This document shows, piece after piece, positions 34,850 to 42,582 of a stretch of DNA of 64,000 nt (position 1 is the first letter of the stretch; every line of letters starts with the position of its first letter). The notes under the pieces are model-generated. The model was not told where the DNA came from. It searched no databases and worked only from the letters and a program-made list of their open reading frames with translations. The stretch is from Azospirillum canadense (GTDB lineage: Bacteria > Pseudomonadota > Alphaproteobacteria > Azospirillales > Azospirillaceae), in NCBI RefSeq assembly GCF_025961225.1, contig NZ_JAOQNG010000003.1, forward strand, positions 372,001 to 436,000. Direction: 5' to 3'. A program made the translations under genes and the position numbers.

Positions 34850-35794
34850 ATGACACACCTGATCCCGTCTGTCGGCCTCGATTGTGGCCGGGATTGGCTC
34901 GATGCCGCCCTGTTCCCCGGCCCGGCCCGCCTGCGCGTCGCCAACACCTCGGAGGGGCGGAGCGCGCTGGCGTCCTGGATCCGCGAGCGCGGTCTCGCCC
35001 GCGTCGGGGTCGAGGCCAGCGGCGGCTACGAGCGCCCGGTCCGCGACGACCTGGGCGCGGCCGGCTTGGCCGTTCACGTCCTCGATGCGGCCCGCGTGCG
35101 CCACTTTGCCAAGGCCAAGGGCCGGCGTGCCAAGTCGGACGCCATCGATGCTCCGCTGATCGCCGAGTTCACCGCCACCCTGATCGACGGCCCGCCCACG
35201 GCGCCCGACCACGGACGGGAGGCGTTGGCCGGCTTGCTGCGTCTGCGCCGGCGGTTGGTCGATCAGAGTGCCGATCTGCGCAAAGCGGCGGTCGGCCTGC
35301 CGAGGGAGGCCGAGGCCACCGTCGGCGGCGCGCTCGCGGCGTTGGACCAGGCGGTGGCCGCCGTGGAAGCGCTCATCACCCGGCGGGTGGCGGCCGACAG
35401 GGCGCTCGGAGAGCGCGTCGCCGCGCTTCAGAGCGCCCCGGGCATTGGGCCGGTGACGGCGACGACCCTGGCGGTTCGGCTGCCCGAATTGGGGGCACTG
35501 AGCGGCGCCAAAATCGCCGCGCTGGTGGGGGTGGCGCCCTATGCCGCCGACAGCGGCGAGCACCATGGCGAGCGCCACATCGCCGGCGGGCGCACCGATG
35601 TGCGCCGGGCGCTGTATATGGCGACGCTGACCAGCGCCGTCCGTGGCCGCGGCGTCCTGGCGCGGTTCTATGCTCGACTGATCGCCTGCGGCAAGAAGCC
35701 CAAGGTGGCGTTGGTCGCCTGCATGCGCAAACTGCTCGTCCGCCTCAACGCCATGCTCGCCCACCACCAAACTTGGCACGAGCAGACCGCCTAG
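34850..35794 (+). CDS. IS110 family transposase
   Basis: A 314-residue DEDD-type recombinase. The N-terminal RuvC-like domain shows Asp in VGLDCGRDWLDAAL, Glu in VGVEASGGYERP and the Asp pair in RRAKSDAIDAPLIAEF; the C-terminal Tnp2 domain has LQSAPGIGPVTATTLA and FYARLIACGKKPKVALVACM, with the conserved Ser probably in VAPYAADSGEHHGERHI. The ATG at 34850 follows AAGGAAGGAGC. IS110-type elements lack ordinary inverted repeats and are guided by an RNA they encode. Confidence 0.92.
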   Translation: MTHLIPSVGLDCGRDWLDAALFPGPARLRVANTSEGRSALASWIRERGLARVGVEASGGYERPVRDDLGAAGLAVHVLDAARVRHFAKAKGRRAKSDAIDAPLIAEFTATLIDGPPTAPDHGREALAGLLRLRRRLVDQSADLRKAAVGLPREAEATVGGALAALDQAVAAVEALITRRVAADRALGERVAALQSAPGIGPVTATTLAVRLPELGALSGAKIAALVGVAPYAADSGEHHGERHIAGGRTDVRRALYMATLTSAVRGRGVLARFYARLIACGKKPKVALVACMRKLLVRLNAMLAHHQTWHEQTA

Positions 35795-35839
35795 AGGCCG
35801 ACGGTCGGCGCTCGCCGCCGACCACATGCCCAGCCCAGC

Positions 35840-35928
35840 GAACCGGGGGCGCGGACCGGTCAAGGCCGCAGCCGCCCGCAGGGCGGGCGCGCGCCAGCGC
35901 GAGCCTTGACAGGGAGCACCCCCGGTTC
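35840..35928. ncRNA. structured noncoding region after the IS110-type transposase
   Basis: Three nested stems can be drawn: GAACCGGGGG (35840-35849) with CCCCCGGTTC (35919-35928), GTCAAGGC (35859-35866) with GCCTTGAC (35903-35910), and CGCCCGC (35873-35879) with GCGGGCG (35883-35889). This 89-base foldable block starts 45 bases after the transposase stop. IS1111-group relatives carry their guide RNA after the gene, so this is a candidate; a simple terminator is less likely as no U run follows. Confidence 0.35.
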
Positions 35929-36151
35929 ACTCACCACCTCCCAGAAAACACGGTTGCTCCCCCCAGGTTTGCGACGGTATCGCCCTCATGCACGCTGTGG
36001 CGCGAGACCTGACGCAACCCCATGAGTTGCGCCAAGGCGGCACCGGTGCTGCCGTTATGACCACCGTCCCAGAACAGACGACGGTCCCAGATCGCGCAAA
36101 GCCGAGCCGAACGAACGTCGCGATGTCTTCCATCGAAGAACGGCGCCGTTG
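35929..36151. other. gap with a possible truncated gene end, reverse strand
   Basis: The reverse strand from about 36140 to 35931 is open and codes for FDGRHRDVRSARLCAIWDRR then LFWDGGHNGSTGAALAQLMG, which reads like real protein rather than noise, but I do not recognise the family and there is no start nearby. It could be a gene fragment left by the IS110-type insertion. Confidence 0.3.
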
Positions 36152-37756
36152 TTAGGCCTCCAGCCAGACGTGCTCCGCGAACGCGTAACCCTCCAGGTTG
36201 CCCAGCGGGCTTTTCCGCATGCCCTTCACCTTGTGAGAAAGGGCGTCGACATTGGAGATGTAGGCGGGAATGATCGTTCCGGCCTCGGTCGCAATCATGC
36301 CCTGCATCTCGGCATAGATCTGCTTTCGCCGCGCGTCGTCCAGACTGCCGCGCGCCTCGACCAGCATCCGGTCGAATTTCTCGGACCGGTAATGGCTTTC
36401 GTTCCAGGGCGCATCCGAGGCGTACAGCAGTGAGAACAGGATATCCGGTGTCGGGCGTGGATTGATGTTGCCGAAATGCACCGGCGCCTTGAGCCAGTAG
36501 TTCGCCCAATAGCCGTCCGATGGCACGCGGTTGATCTGGAAGTTCATGCCGACCTCGGCGCCGGCCTGCTGCACGATCGTCGCCATCTCGATCGAGCCGA
36601 CCGCGGCGTCCGATGCAACAATCGGAATGACCTGCCCCAACATGCCCGCCTTCTTGAACAGGGCCTTCGCCTTCTCGGGGTCATAGACGGGGGCGGCCAG
36701 TTCCGCGTTGCGATACGGGCTGGACGGCGGCACGGGCTGATCGTTCCCCGGCTCGCAGATGCCGCGAAGGACGGACTTCTGGATCTGTGTGCGATTGACC
36801 AGCTGGCGCATGCCGGTGACGAAATCGGCACGATCGCCCGGTGCCATATCCAGCCGCATGTTCAGGTTGGTGTAGTTTCCGGCGATGCTGCGTTCCAGGA
36901 CGACGCCCGGCTGGGTCTCCATCAGGCGAAGCTGCGCGGGTTTCATGTTCGCGGCGATGTGCACGTCCCCGCTCAGCAGCGCGTTGGCGCGGGCCGTGTC
37001 ATCGGCCACCGCGAAGAATTCGAAGCTCTTCAGCGGCGCGGGCGCCCTGAAATACTCCTCGTTGCGCGACATGATCGAACGGGTGCCCGGCTCGAAGCGC
37101 TCCAGCCGGAACGCGCCGGTGCCGATGCCCTTGCTGAAATCGGTGGTGCCATCGGCTACGATCATGAAGTGATGCATGGCAAGGATCGTCGGCAGATCGG
37201 CGTTGGGCGCGGACAGCGTGATCTGGACGGTCGCCGGATCGAGCGCCTTGATCTCGGTCATCTGCTTGGCGATGGCCGCGACCTTCGAGGCCACCTGCGG
37301 ATCGAGATGGCGCTTCAGCGAGAACACCACGTCGTCGGCGGTCAGCGTCTTGCCGTTGTGGAAGGTCACGCCGCGTTTCAGTTTGACGGTCCAGACCTTG
37401 GCATCGGCGGTTTCGATGCTGTCGGCCAGCTCCATCTGCACGGCACCCGCCTGATCCAGCACCGTCAGGCGGCTGTAGAGCGAACAGCAGCGGACGTAAT
37501 CGGTCGACAGCGACGCCTTGGCCGGATCCAGCGTGTCGGCGGTCGAGGCGGACCAGCCCGCGGCGATCAGGTGGCCGCCCTTGACCGGCGTGTCCGCCAG
37601 CGCGGCGGCGGCCCGGCCGAGGATCGTGCCGCCCGCGGCAAGGCCGACCCCGCCCGCCATCACCATCTGCAAAAGCTCGCGGCGGCTTGCGCCGCGGCGC
37701 ATGGCGTCTTCGACCCGGCGATCGTCGCGGGGGGTCCAGTTCGTGATCTTCGTCAT
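36152..37756 (-). CDS. ABC transporter substrate-binding protein, peptide/opine type (SBP_bac_5), Tat-exported
   Basis: A 534-residue binding protein of the dipeptide/opine/nickel family. The N terminus bears a twin-arginine signal (RRGASRRELLQMVMAGG) ahead of an alanine-rich stretch; the mature part begins near TPVKGGHLIAAGWSA. SBP_bac_5 landmarks are KRGVTFHNGKTLTADDVVFS and GNINPRPTPDILFSLLY. The ATG at 37756 follows AGGGAG. It is strikingly similar to the protein beginning at 62604, including STADTLDPAKASLSTDYVRC in both. No cognate permeases are in the window. It is 26 bases downstream of the demethylase gene. Confidence 0.9.
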   Translation of the reverse strand: MTKITNWTPRDDRRVEDAMRRGASRRELLQMVMAGGVGLAAGGTILGRAAAALADTPVKGGHLIAAGWSASTADTLDPAKASLSTDYVRCCSLYSRLTVLDQAGAVQMELADSIETADAKVWTVKLKRGVTFHNGKTLTADDVVFSLKRHLDPQVASKVAAIAKQMTEIKALDPATVQITLSAPNADLPTILAMHHFMIVADGTTDFSKGIGTGAFRLERFEPGTRSIMSRNEEYFRAPAPLKSFEFFAVADDTARANALLSGDVHIAANMKPAQLRLMETQPGVVLERSIAGNYTNLNMRLDMAPGDRADFVTGMRQLVNRTQIQKSVLRGICEPGNDQPVPPSSPYRNAELAAPVYDPEKAKALFKKAGMLGQVIPIVASDAAVGSIEMATIVQQAGAEVGMNFQINRVPSDGYWANYWLKAPVHFGNINPRPTPDILFSLLYASDAPWNESHYRSEKFDRMLVEARGSLDDARRKQIYAEMQGMIATEAGTIIPAYISNVDALSHKVKGMRKSPLGNLEGYAFAEHVWLEA

Positions 37757-37782
37757 TCTTGCGGCTCCCTGTTCTGTCGTGG

Positions 37783-39822
37783 CTAAAGCTGGCTGCACAG
37801 GCGGTAGGCATCGAAGATCGAGGCATGCAGATCGCGGCTGGCCACGGCATCGCCGATGCGATGCAGGGCGAAACGACCCGGCTGCAGATCCTGGGGCTGG
37901 CCTGCCAACAGGCGGTCGATGTCGGTGATCCCGTCGTTCAGAGATGCCGCGCGCAGATCGTGGAACAGCTCGTCCATCGGCAGCGTGCCGTGTTCGACGA
38001 CGATCTGGGCGGTGACGATCACGCGCTCCTGGTCCGTCATTTCGTTGCGCAGGACGGCGGCGAGGCGGTTGTCCTCGCGGCGCACCCGGATCAGGCGGTG
38101 ATCGACCAGGGGCGTGATGCCCTGCTGGTAAAGCCTTTTGCGGAAGCTGGAGGTGTCCTGATACGGCATCTCGACCGCCGCGGCGGCGTCGGGCGTGACG
38201 AAGGTCACCGTCTTTCCCGCCGCCGCCAGCGTCAGCGCGCATGAGGGTGCCGCCTGCCGGCCGGTGCCGTCATAGATCAGCACGTCGTCCTGCGCCGGGA
38301 CGTGGCCGGACAGCACGTCCCAGACGTTGGTGCAGTGTTCGCCGCCGTCCAGCCAGTCCAGGTCGGGGACGCCGCCGGTGGCGAGGATGACGATGTCCGG
38401 GTTCTCGGCGGTGATCTCGGCGGATTCGGCAAAGACATTCAGGCGAACGTCCACCGCCAGCCGCTCAAGCTCGCTCCGGCGCCATTCGGTGATGCCCAGA
38501 AGGTCCTGCCGCCCTTCCGCGCTGGCCGCGATCAGGACCTGCCCGCCCAGCCGGCTCGCCGCCTCGAACAGGGTGACGCGATGGCCACGCTCGGCGAGAA
38601 CGCGGGCGGCCTCCATCCCCGCGGGGCCGCCGCCGACCACCACCGCGCGGCGCGGCGCATCGGCGGGCGTGACGTCGTGGCCCAGCGTGGTTTCGCGGGT
38701 CGTGGCGGGGTTGTGGATGCAATGCGCCTTGCGATACAGGCAATAGGACGCCCCGACGCAGGGCCGGATGCGATCCTCCTCGCCGCGCTGGATCTTCGCG
38801 ACCAGATGCGGGTCCGCGATGTGCGCGCGCGTCATGCCGACGAGATCGGCGATGCCTTCGCGCAGGACATGCCGCGCCGTCGCCACGTCCCGGATGCCCG
38901 CGGCGTGCATGACGGGCAGCGCAACCTCGGCCCGGAAGCGCCGCACCTCGGTCAGGAACGGCGCGCTGCGCTGGAACATGCCGGGCATGTTGTGTTCGGT
39001 CAGCAGCAGATCGCTGTCCATCCGGCCATAGATGCAGTTGAAGAAATCGATATGACCTTCGCGCTGCAGCATGTGAGCGATTTCAAGGCTTTCGTCCCTG
39101 CGCAGACCGTCCTCGCCCCCCTCGTCGATGACGTAGCGGATGCCGATGACGAAATCCGGTCCGACGGCCTTGCGCATCGCCTCATGCACCATCAGCACGA
39201 AGCGGGCGCGGTTTTCGGTCGAACCGCCGAAGGCGTCGGTGCGCCGATTGGTGCGGGGCGACAGGAACTGGCCCATCAGATGCCCGCCGGTCAGCGTTTC
39301 CACCCCGTCCAGCCCGGCCTGCCGGCAGCGCTTTGCGGCGGCGGCGTAATCGGCGATGACGCGGTCGATGTCGGCGCGGTCCATCTCCTTGGGAAAGCTG
39401 CGGGTCCGCGTCTCCCGCACGCGCGACGGCGCGATCGCCGGCAGCCAGCCGCTGCCGAGCGCGGTCGCCCGCCGTCCCAGATGCGACACTTGGCACATGA
39501 TGGCGGCGCCATGGTCGTGGATGCGCCGCGCCATCGATTCCAGATGCGGCAGGATTGCGTCGCTCGACAGATTGAGCTGCCCGCCACCCCAGCTCGAGTC
39601 GCGCGAGGTCATGGCGGAGCCGCCGATCATCGTCATGGCGATGCCGCCCTTGGCCTTTTCCTCGTGGTACCGCTGGTACCGCTCGGTCGGCATGCCGCCG
39701 TCATCCAGCATCGAGGCATGGCTGGTGCTGATGATGCGGTTGCGCAGCAGCAGTCCGCCAAGCCGGAACGGTGACAGCAGGGGATCGGAGGTCCGGGAGC
39801 TGGGCAGGGCCGCGATGTGCAT
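37783..39822 (-). CDS. FMN/FeS/FAD oxidoreductase of the trimethylamine dehydrogenase/2,4-dienoyl-CoA reductase family (probable N-demethylase)
   Basis: A 679-residue protein: N-terminal OYE-type TIM barrel (LLSPFRLGGLLLRNRIISTS), FeS segment, then a pyridine-nucleotide-type FAD domain (VVVGGGPAGMEAARVLAERG, residues 395-414). Relatives demethylate trimethylamine, dimethylglycine or N-methylproline (stachydrine path). The cluster region RPCVGASYCLYRKAHC has Cys355, Cys361 and Cys368; the usual second cysteine of CxxCxxxC is an Ala, leaving three visible ligands. The ATG at 39822, with AAGGAGA upstream, begins the family homology; an extension to 39888 is unlikely. Divergent from the LysR gene, which probably controls it. 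Confidence 0.85.
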   Translation of the reverse strand: MHIAALPSSRTSDPLLSPFRLGGLLLRNRIISTSHASMLDDGGMPTERYQRYHEEKAKGGIAMTMIGGSAMTSRDSSWGGGQLNLSSDAILPHLESMARRIHDHGAAIMCQVSHLGRRATALGSGWLPAIAPSRVRETRTRSFPKEMDRADIDRVIADYAAAAKRCRQAGLDGVETLTGGHLMGQFLSPRTNRRTDAFGGSTENRARFVLMVHEAMRKAVGPDFVIGIRYVIDEGGEDGLRRDESLEIAHMLQREGHIDFFNCIYGRMDSDLLLTEHNMPGMFQRSAPFLTEVRRFRAEVALPVMHAAGIRDVATARHVLREGIADLVGMTRAHIADPHLVAKIQRGEEDRIRPCVGASYCLYRKAHCIHNPATTRETTLGHDVTPADAPRRAVVVGGGPAGMEAARVLAERGHRVTLFEAASRLGGQVLIAASAEGRQDLLGITEWRRSELERLAVDVRLNVFAESAEITAENPDIVILATGGVPDLDWLDGGEHCTNVWDVLSGHVPAQDDVLIYDGTGRQAAPSCALTLAAAGKTVTFVTPDAAAAVEMPYQDTSSFRKRLYQQGITPLVDHRLIRVRREDNRLAAVLRNEMTDQERVIVTAQIVVEHGTLPMDELFHDLRAASLNDGITDIDRLLAGQPQDLQPGRFALHRIGDAVASRDLHASIFDAYRLCSQL

Positions 39823-39925
39823 GGCTGGGAGGTCTCCTTGCGGGACGGGGCGTGGCAGGGCGGGCACCGGCCAAGGATGAGGCGGCACGGCACCGGCAGG
39901 AAGCTTGATAAAACGTGCAAGGGGT

Positions 39926-39940
39926 ATACGCTGAGCGTAT
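39926..39940. promoter_or_regulatory. ATACGC-TGA-GCGTAT palindrome, putative LysR autoregulatory site
   Basis: A perfect 6-bp inverted repeat with a 3-base spacer overlaps the ATG of the LysR gene at 39939. LysR regulators bind such dyads near their own divergent promoter, which here also serves the demethylase gene (start 39822). Confidence 0.4.
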
Positions 39941-40859
39941 GACCCTGCGCAGCATCGCCCCCCTTGCCCGGACCCTGTTCATCTTCGAGGCCGCCGCCCG
40001 GACGGGCAGCTTTTCGGCGGCGGCGCGGGAATTCAACGTGACCCAGCCGTCCGTCAGCCGCAGCGTCGCGCAGTTGGAGGATCGGCTGGGCGTGCGGCTG
40101 TTCCAGCGCACCCCCACCGGCATCACCCTAACGCCGGAGGGGGACGAGATTTTCGCCGTCATGCGCGACAGTCTTGAGGCGATCGACCGCACGGTCGACG
40201 CCGTGCGTCAGCGCGCGGCAAAGACGCGGGTCACTCTGTCCTTTTCCAGCTCCTTCGCCACGCATTGGCTGGTGCCACGGCTGCGCACCTTCAAGGCGGC
40301 CTTTCCGACGGTCGAGTTGCGGCTGGATCTGGTGCAGGGGATGCTGGGCCAGCCCCCGTCCGATGTGGACATCGCCACCCGCGTCGTCGAGGCCGACGAC
40401 CCGCGCTATCACATCTGGCCCTTCGCCCCGGAAATCATCATGCCGGTGTGCAGCCCCGCCTATCTGGTGGAGCGCGGCCCCTTGGACGCCGACCCGCACC
40501 GCCATGTCTTCCTGAACCTGAACGACGAACACAAGGGGCATTGGCACCGGCTTCTGAACCCAAGCGAGCGTCTGGAGGGCATCGGGACCTGGGATGTGTT
40601 CTCCGACTACTCAGTCGCGCTGCAGGCCGCGCAGAATGGCGAGGGGATCGCGCTTGGCTGGGTCAGCGTCGCCTCCCGCGCGCTTTGCGAAGGGCTTCTG
40701 GTTCGCGCCAGCGCCGGCGAGATCCGCACCGGGCGTTGGCATTCGCTCATCGCTCCGAAAGCCCGTCCGCTGCAACCCGTGGTGCCCGCGATCTGCGAAT
40801 GGCTGGTCGCCGTGATGCGCGACGATCTCGACCGTCTCGATGTCGCCCGGCTCGCGTGA
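39939..40859 (+). CDS. LysR family transcriptional regulator
   Basis: A 306-residue LysR protein with the N-terminal helix-turn-helix (TLFIFEAAARTGSFSAAARE, then VTQPSVSRSVAQLEDRLGVR and LFQRTPTGITLTPEG) and a periplasmic-binding-like effector domain of the GcvA type (ALQAAQNGEGIALGWVSV). It is divergent from the demethylase/binding-protein pair and so is likely their regulator, with an amine or betaine as effector (inference). The ATG lies inside a palindrome, and the GTG at 39915 is an alternative start; neither has a strong ribosome site. Confidence 0.88.
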   Translation: MTLRSIAPLARTLFIFEAAARTGSFSAAAREFNVTQPSVSRSVAQLEDRLGVRLFQRTPTGITLTPEGDEIFAVMRDSLEAIDRTVDAVRQRAAKTRVTLSFSSSFATHWLVPRLRTFKAAFPTVELRLDLVQGMLGQPPSDVDIATRVVEADDPRYHIWPFAPEIIMPVCSPAYLVERGPLDADPHRHVFLNLNDEHKGHWHRLLNPSERLEGIGTWDVFSDYSVALQAAQNGEGIALGWVSVASRALCEGLLVRASAGEIRTGRWHSLIAPKARPLQPVVPAICEWLVAVMRDDLDRLDVARLA

Positions 40860-40894
40860 GCGTCGAACGATGAGACGATGCGCCCCGCCGTCGC

Positions 40895-42256
40895 TCACCC
40901 CTCCTCCAACCACGCGCGGACCGGCGTCGGTCGGACCGGGGCTTGCGCGCGCAGGCGCCCCACGTCCCCGGCCTGCGCAAGCCCGCCGCTGGCGGCGATG
41001 AGGTCGGCCGCCGCCAGCTGGCAATAGCGGCCCTGGCAGCGCCCCATCCCGGCACGGCCCAGGGACTTCACCCGGTTGGCCTCCGCCCCGCCGTAGGCCG
41101 CCGTCTCACGCACCGCGCCGGCGGTGATGCCCTCGCAGCGGCACAGGACGGTGTCGTCGGGCAGGGCCCGCACCTGATCGGCCGGCCAGGGGAAGGCGCG
41201 GGCGATGCCGCGCGCGAAACGTTCCAGCCGGTCGAGCCGCTTCAGGTCGGCCGCAACGTCCGGCCCCGGCAAGCCCAGGTCGGACAGGCAAGCGGCCGCG
41301 GCGAGGCGGCCGGCGACCTCCGCCCCGTCGGCCCCCAGCAGGCGCAGGCCGTCGCCGGCCAGATAGACACCGTCCCCGGCGCGGCCCATGCGGTCGGCGC
41401 AGGGCAACCATTGCGCCCAGGTCGCGTCATAGGCGAACCGGCAGCCGGCGAGATCGGCAAGCTGCGTTTCCGCCTTCAGATGCCAGCCCAGCCCGACCGC
41501 GTCGCAGTCCGTCCGCCGCTCTTGCCCGCCGGCATCCGTCCAGCGGACCGCCGTCACCCCGCTGTCCGTCGCCTCGATCCCCTCCAGAACGACCCCGGCA
41601 TGGTAGCGCCGCCCCAGCCGCGCCCGCATCGCCAGCGCTTGCAGGGCGAAGGACGGGCGGACGGCAAGGTCGGCGAAGGCGGCGATCTGGCCGCGCAGGC
41701 CGGCGGTGTCGAGAACCGCCGCGATCTGCGCGCCCGCCTTCAGCAGCTGGGTCGCCAGCAGGGTCAGCAACGGCCCCGACCCGGCCAGCACGATCCGCCG
41801 CCCCATCGCGACGCCCTGGGCCTTGAGCGCGATCTGCATCGCGCCGAGGCTGTAGACGCCGGGCGCCTGCCAGTTCGGCACCGGGGCGAGGCGGTCGGTC
41901 GCCCCGGTCGCCAGGATCAGCCGGTCGTAGCCGATCCGGTGGCCGCCGCCGTCGCCGACGGCGTGCAGAACCCCATCGGCCAACGCGACGACCGAATGGC
42001 GCGGCACATGGACGATGCGGCCGGCCGCCACCAGCACGTCGAAGGCGGTGTGCAGCGCCACCGCCTTGCCGGCCTGCGACCCATAGAGCGTCGCGGGCGG
42101 GCGGGTGAAGCCGTCGGGCGGGCGGCGGTAGATCTGCCCGCCGGCCCTGGCACCCTCGTCGATCACCGTCGGGCGCAGCCCGGCCGTCACCAGCGTCTCC
42201 GCCGCACGGATCCCGGCGGGGCCGGCCCCGACGATCACGACACGAGGTTCGGTCAT
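40895..42256 (-). CDS. FAD/NAD-binding oxidoreductase with BFD-type [2Fe-2S] domain (opine oxidase OoxA/HcnB/hydroxyproline dehydrogenase-like)
   Basis: A 453-residue flavoprotein. FAD motif VVIVGAGPAGIRAAETLVTA (residues 5-24) is followed by GGQIYRRPP, a second nucleotide fold at IVLAGSGPLLTLLATQL, GDGVYLAGDGL, and a C-terminal bacterioferritin-associated-ferredoxin-like cluster (CRCEGI, then GRCQGRYC). With the small [2Fe-2S] protein and a DAO-type subunit it would form an octopine/nopaline oxidase, cyanide synthase or D-hydroxyproline dehydrogenase-like complex. The DAO partner is probably the gene at 46886, across the promoter. ATGA overlap with the next gene sets the start. Confidence 0.88.
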   Translation of the reverse strand: MTEPRVVIVGAGPAGIRAAETLVTAGLRPTVIDEGARAGGQIYRRPPDGFTRPPATLYGSQAGKAVALHTAFDVLVAAGRIVHVPRHSVVALADGVLHAVGDGGGHRIGYDRLILATGATDRLAPVPNWQAPGVYSLGAMQIALKAQGVAMGRRIVLAGSGPLLTLLATQLLKAGAQIAAVLDTAGLRGQIAAFADLAVRPSFALQALAMRARLGRRYHAGVVLEGIEATDSGVTAVRWTDAGGQERRTDCDAVGLGWHLKAETQLADLAGCRFAYDATWAQWLPCADRMGRAGDGVYLAGDGLRLLGADGAEVAGRLAAAACLSDLGLPGPDVAADLKRLDRLERFARGIARAFPWPADQVRALPDDTVLCRCEGITAGAVRETAAYGGAEANRVKSLGRAGMGRCQGRYCQLAAADLIAASGGLAQAGDVGRLRAQAPVRPTPVRAWLEEG

Positions 42257-42582
42257 GGCCAATCCTCCCGCGTCCGGGTCAGCAGCCGCATGCCATCGGC
42301 CACCGGGGTGGAACAAGCGCGCAGGCGCGGACCCTGTTCCTGCCAGATCCAGCAATCCTGGCAGGCCCCCATCAGGCAGAAGCCGGCGCGCCGCTCCGGC
42401 CCGAATTCCGCCTGCCGCAGCGCCGGGGCGTTGGCGAGGATCGCCGTCAGCACCGTATCGCCCGCCAGGGCCATGCGCTCCACACCGTCCAGCACGAAGC
42501 GGACCGGCTCCCGCCCCGTCTCGACCAGCCGGACCAGCCGGCCGCTGGTTTCCGGCGGAGCGGCGAACACCGTCCCGCTCAT
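42253..42582 (-). CDS. small (2Fe-2S)-binding protein (OoxC/HcnA-like)
   Basis: A 109-residue ferredoxin-like subunit. The plant-type-like cysteine set is CLMGACQDC followed by a distal Cys in RLRACSTPV. It passes electrons between the DAO-type subunit and the FAD/NAD protein of an opine-oxidase-like complex. Its start overlaps the stop of hydantoinase B and its stop overlaps the next start, each by four bases, so the four genes are translationally coupled. Confidence 0.87.
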   Translation of the reverse strand: MSGTVFAAPPETSGRLVRLVETGREPVRFVLDGVERMALAGDTVLTAILANAPALRQAEFGPERRAGFCLMGACQDCWIWQEQGPRLRACSTPVADGMRLLTRTREDWP

